A stretch of 5,507 bases of DNA from NCBI GenBank assembly GCA_027064785.1, contig JAMOPE010000445.1, forward strand, positions 1-5,507, written 5' to 3'. This document shows positions 5,501 through 5,507 of the stretch, piece by piece. The notes under the pieces are model-generated. The model had not been told where the DNA came from. It saw only the letters and a program-made list of their open reading frames with translations, and did not search any database. Position numbers and translations under genes: made by a program. Position 1 is the first letter of the stretch. Each line of letters begins with the position of its first letter. Source of the stretch: Geobacteraceae bacterium (lineage in GTDB: Bacteria > Desulfobacterota > Desulfuromonadia > Desulfuromonadales > Geopsychrobacteraceae).

Positions 5501-5507
5501 GCAACTA

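Overview
The window looks like a chromosomal segment of a Gram-negative bacterium of moderate GC content. A member of the Desulfuromonadota (Desulfuromonas/Geobacter-like 'deltaproteobacteria') is most likely. The support is a radical-SAM heme-biosynthesis gene beside hemE and hemH, a membrane sensor with a periplasmic c-type heme motif, and a TPR-OmpA envelope protein. The lineage is inferred from gene content; no rRNA or other marker is present.

Left half (1-2629, minus strand): a heme-biosynthesis operon read right to left. It holds a radical SAM/SPASM protein of the AhbC/AhbD/NirJ type (1520-2629), then hemE, uroporphyrinogen decarboxylase (451-1488), then the first 105 codons of hemH, ferrochelatase (316 to beyond base 1). 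The first two genes are 31 bp apart. hemE and hemH are separated by 134 bp that hold a palindromic, REP/BIME-like repeat (343-438).

Middle (2630-3732): a minus-strand gene for an exported, coiled-coil-containing protein of unknown function (2732-3454). An AT-rich divergent intergenic region with candidate promoters and two inverted repeats follows it.

Right half (3733-5484, plus strand): a two-gene unit. The first gene encodes an inner-membrane protein with a Tll0287-like (DUF3365) periplasmic domain carrying CxxCH, a second membrane helix and a HAMP domain, and it stops right after HAMP with no output domain. The second, 21 bp downstream, encodes a secreted TPR protein with a C-terminal OmpA-like peptidoglycan-binding domain. 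A Shine-Dalgarno-like sequence at the right edge suggests a third gene follows.

Nothing here is a clear mobile element, CRISPR array or RNA gene. The most interesting points are the sensor without an output domain paired with a peptidoglycan-binding partner, the radical SAM enzyme in a hemE-hemH operon, and the palindrome-rich element inside that operon.
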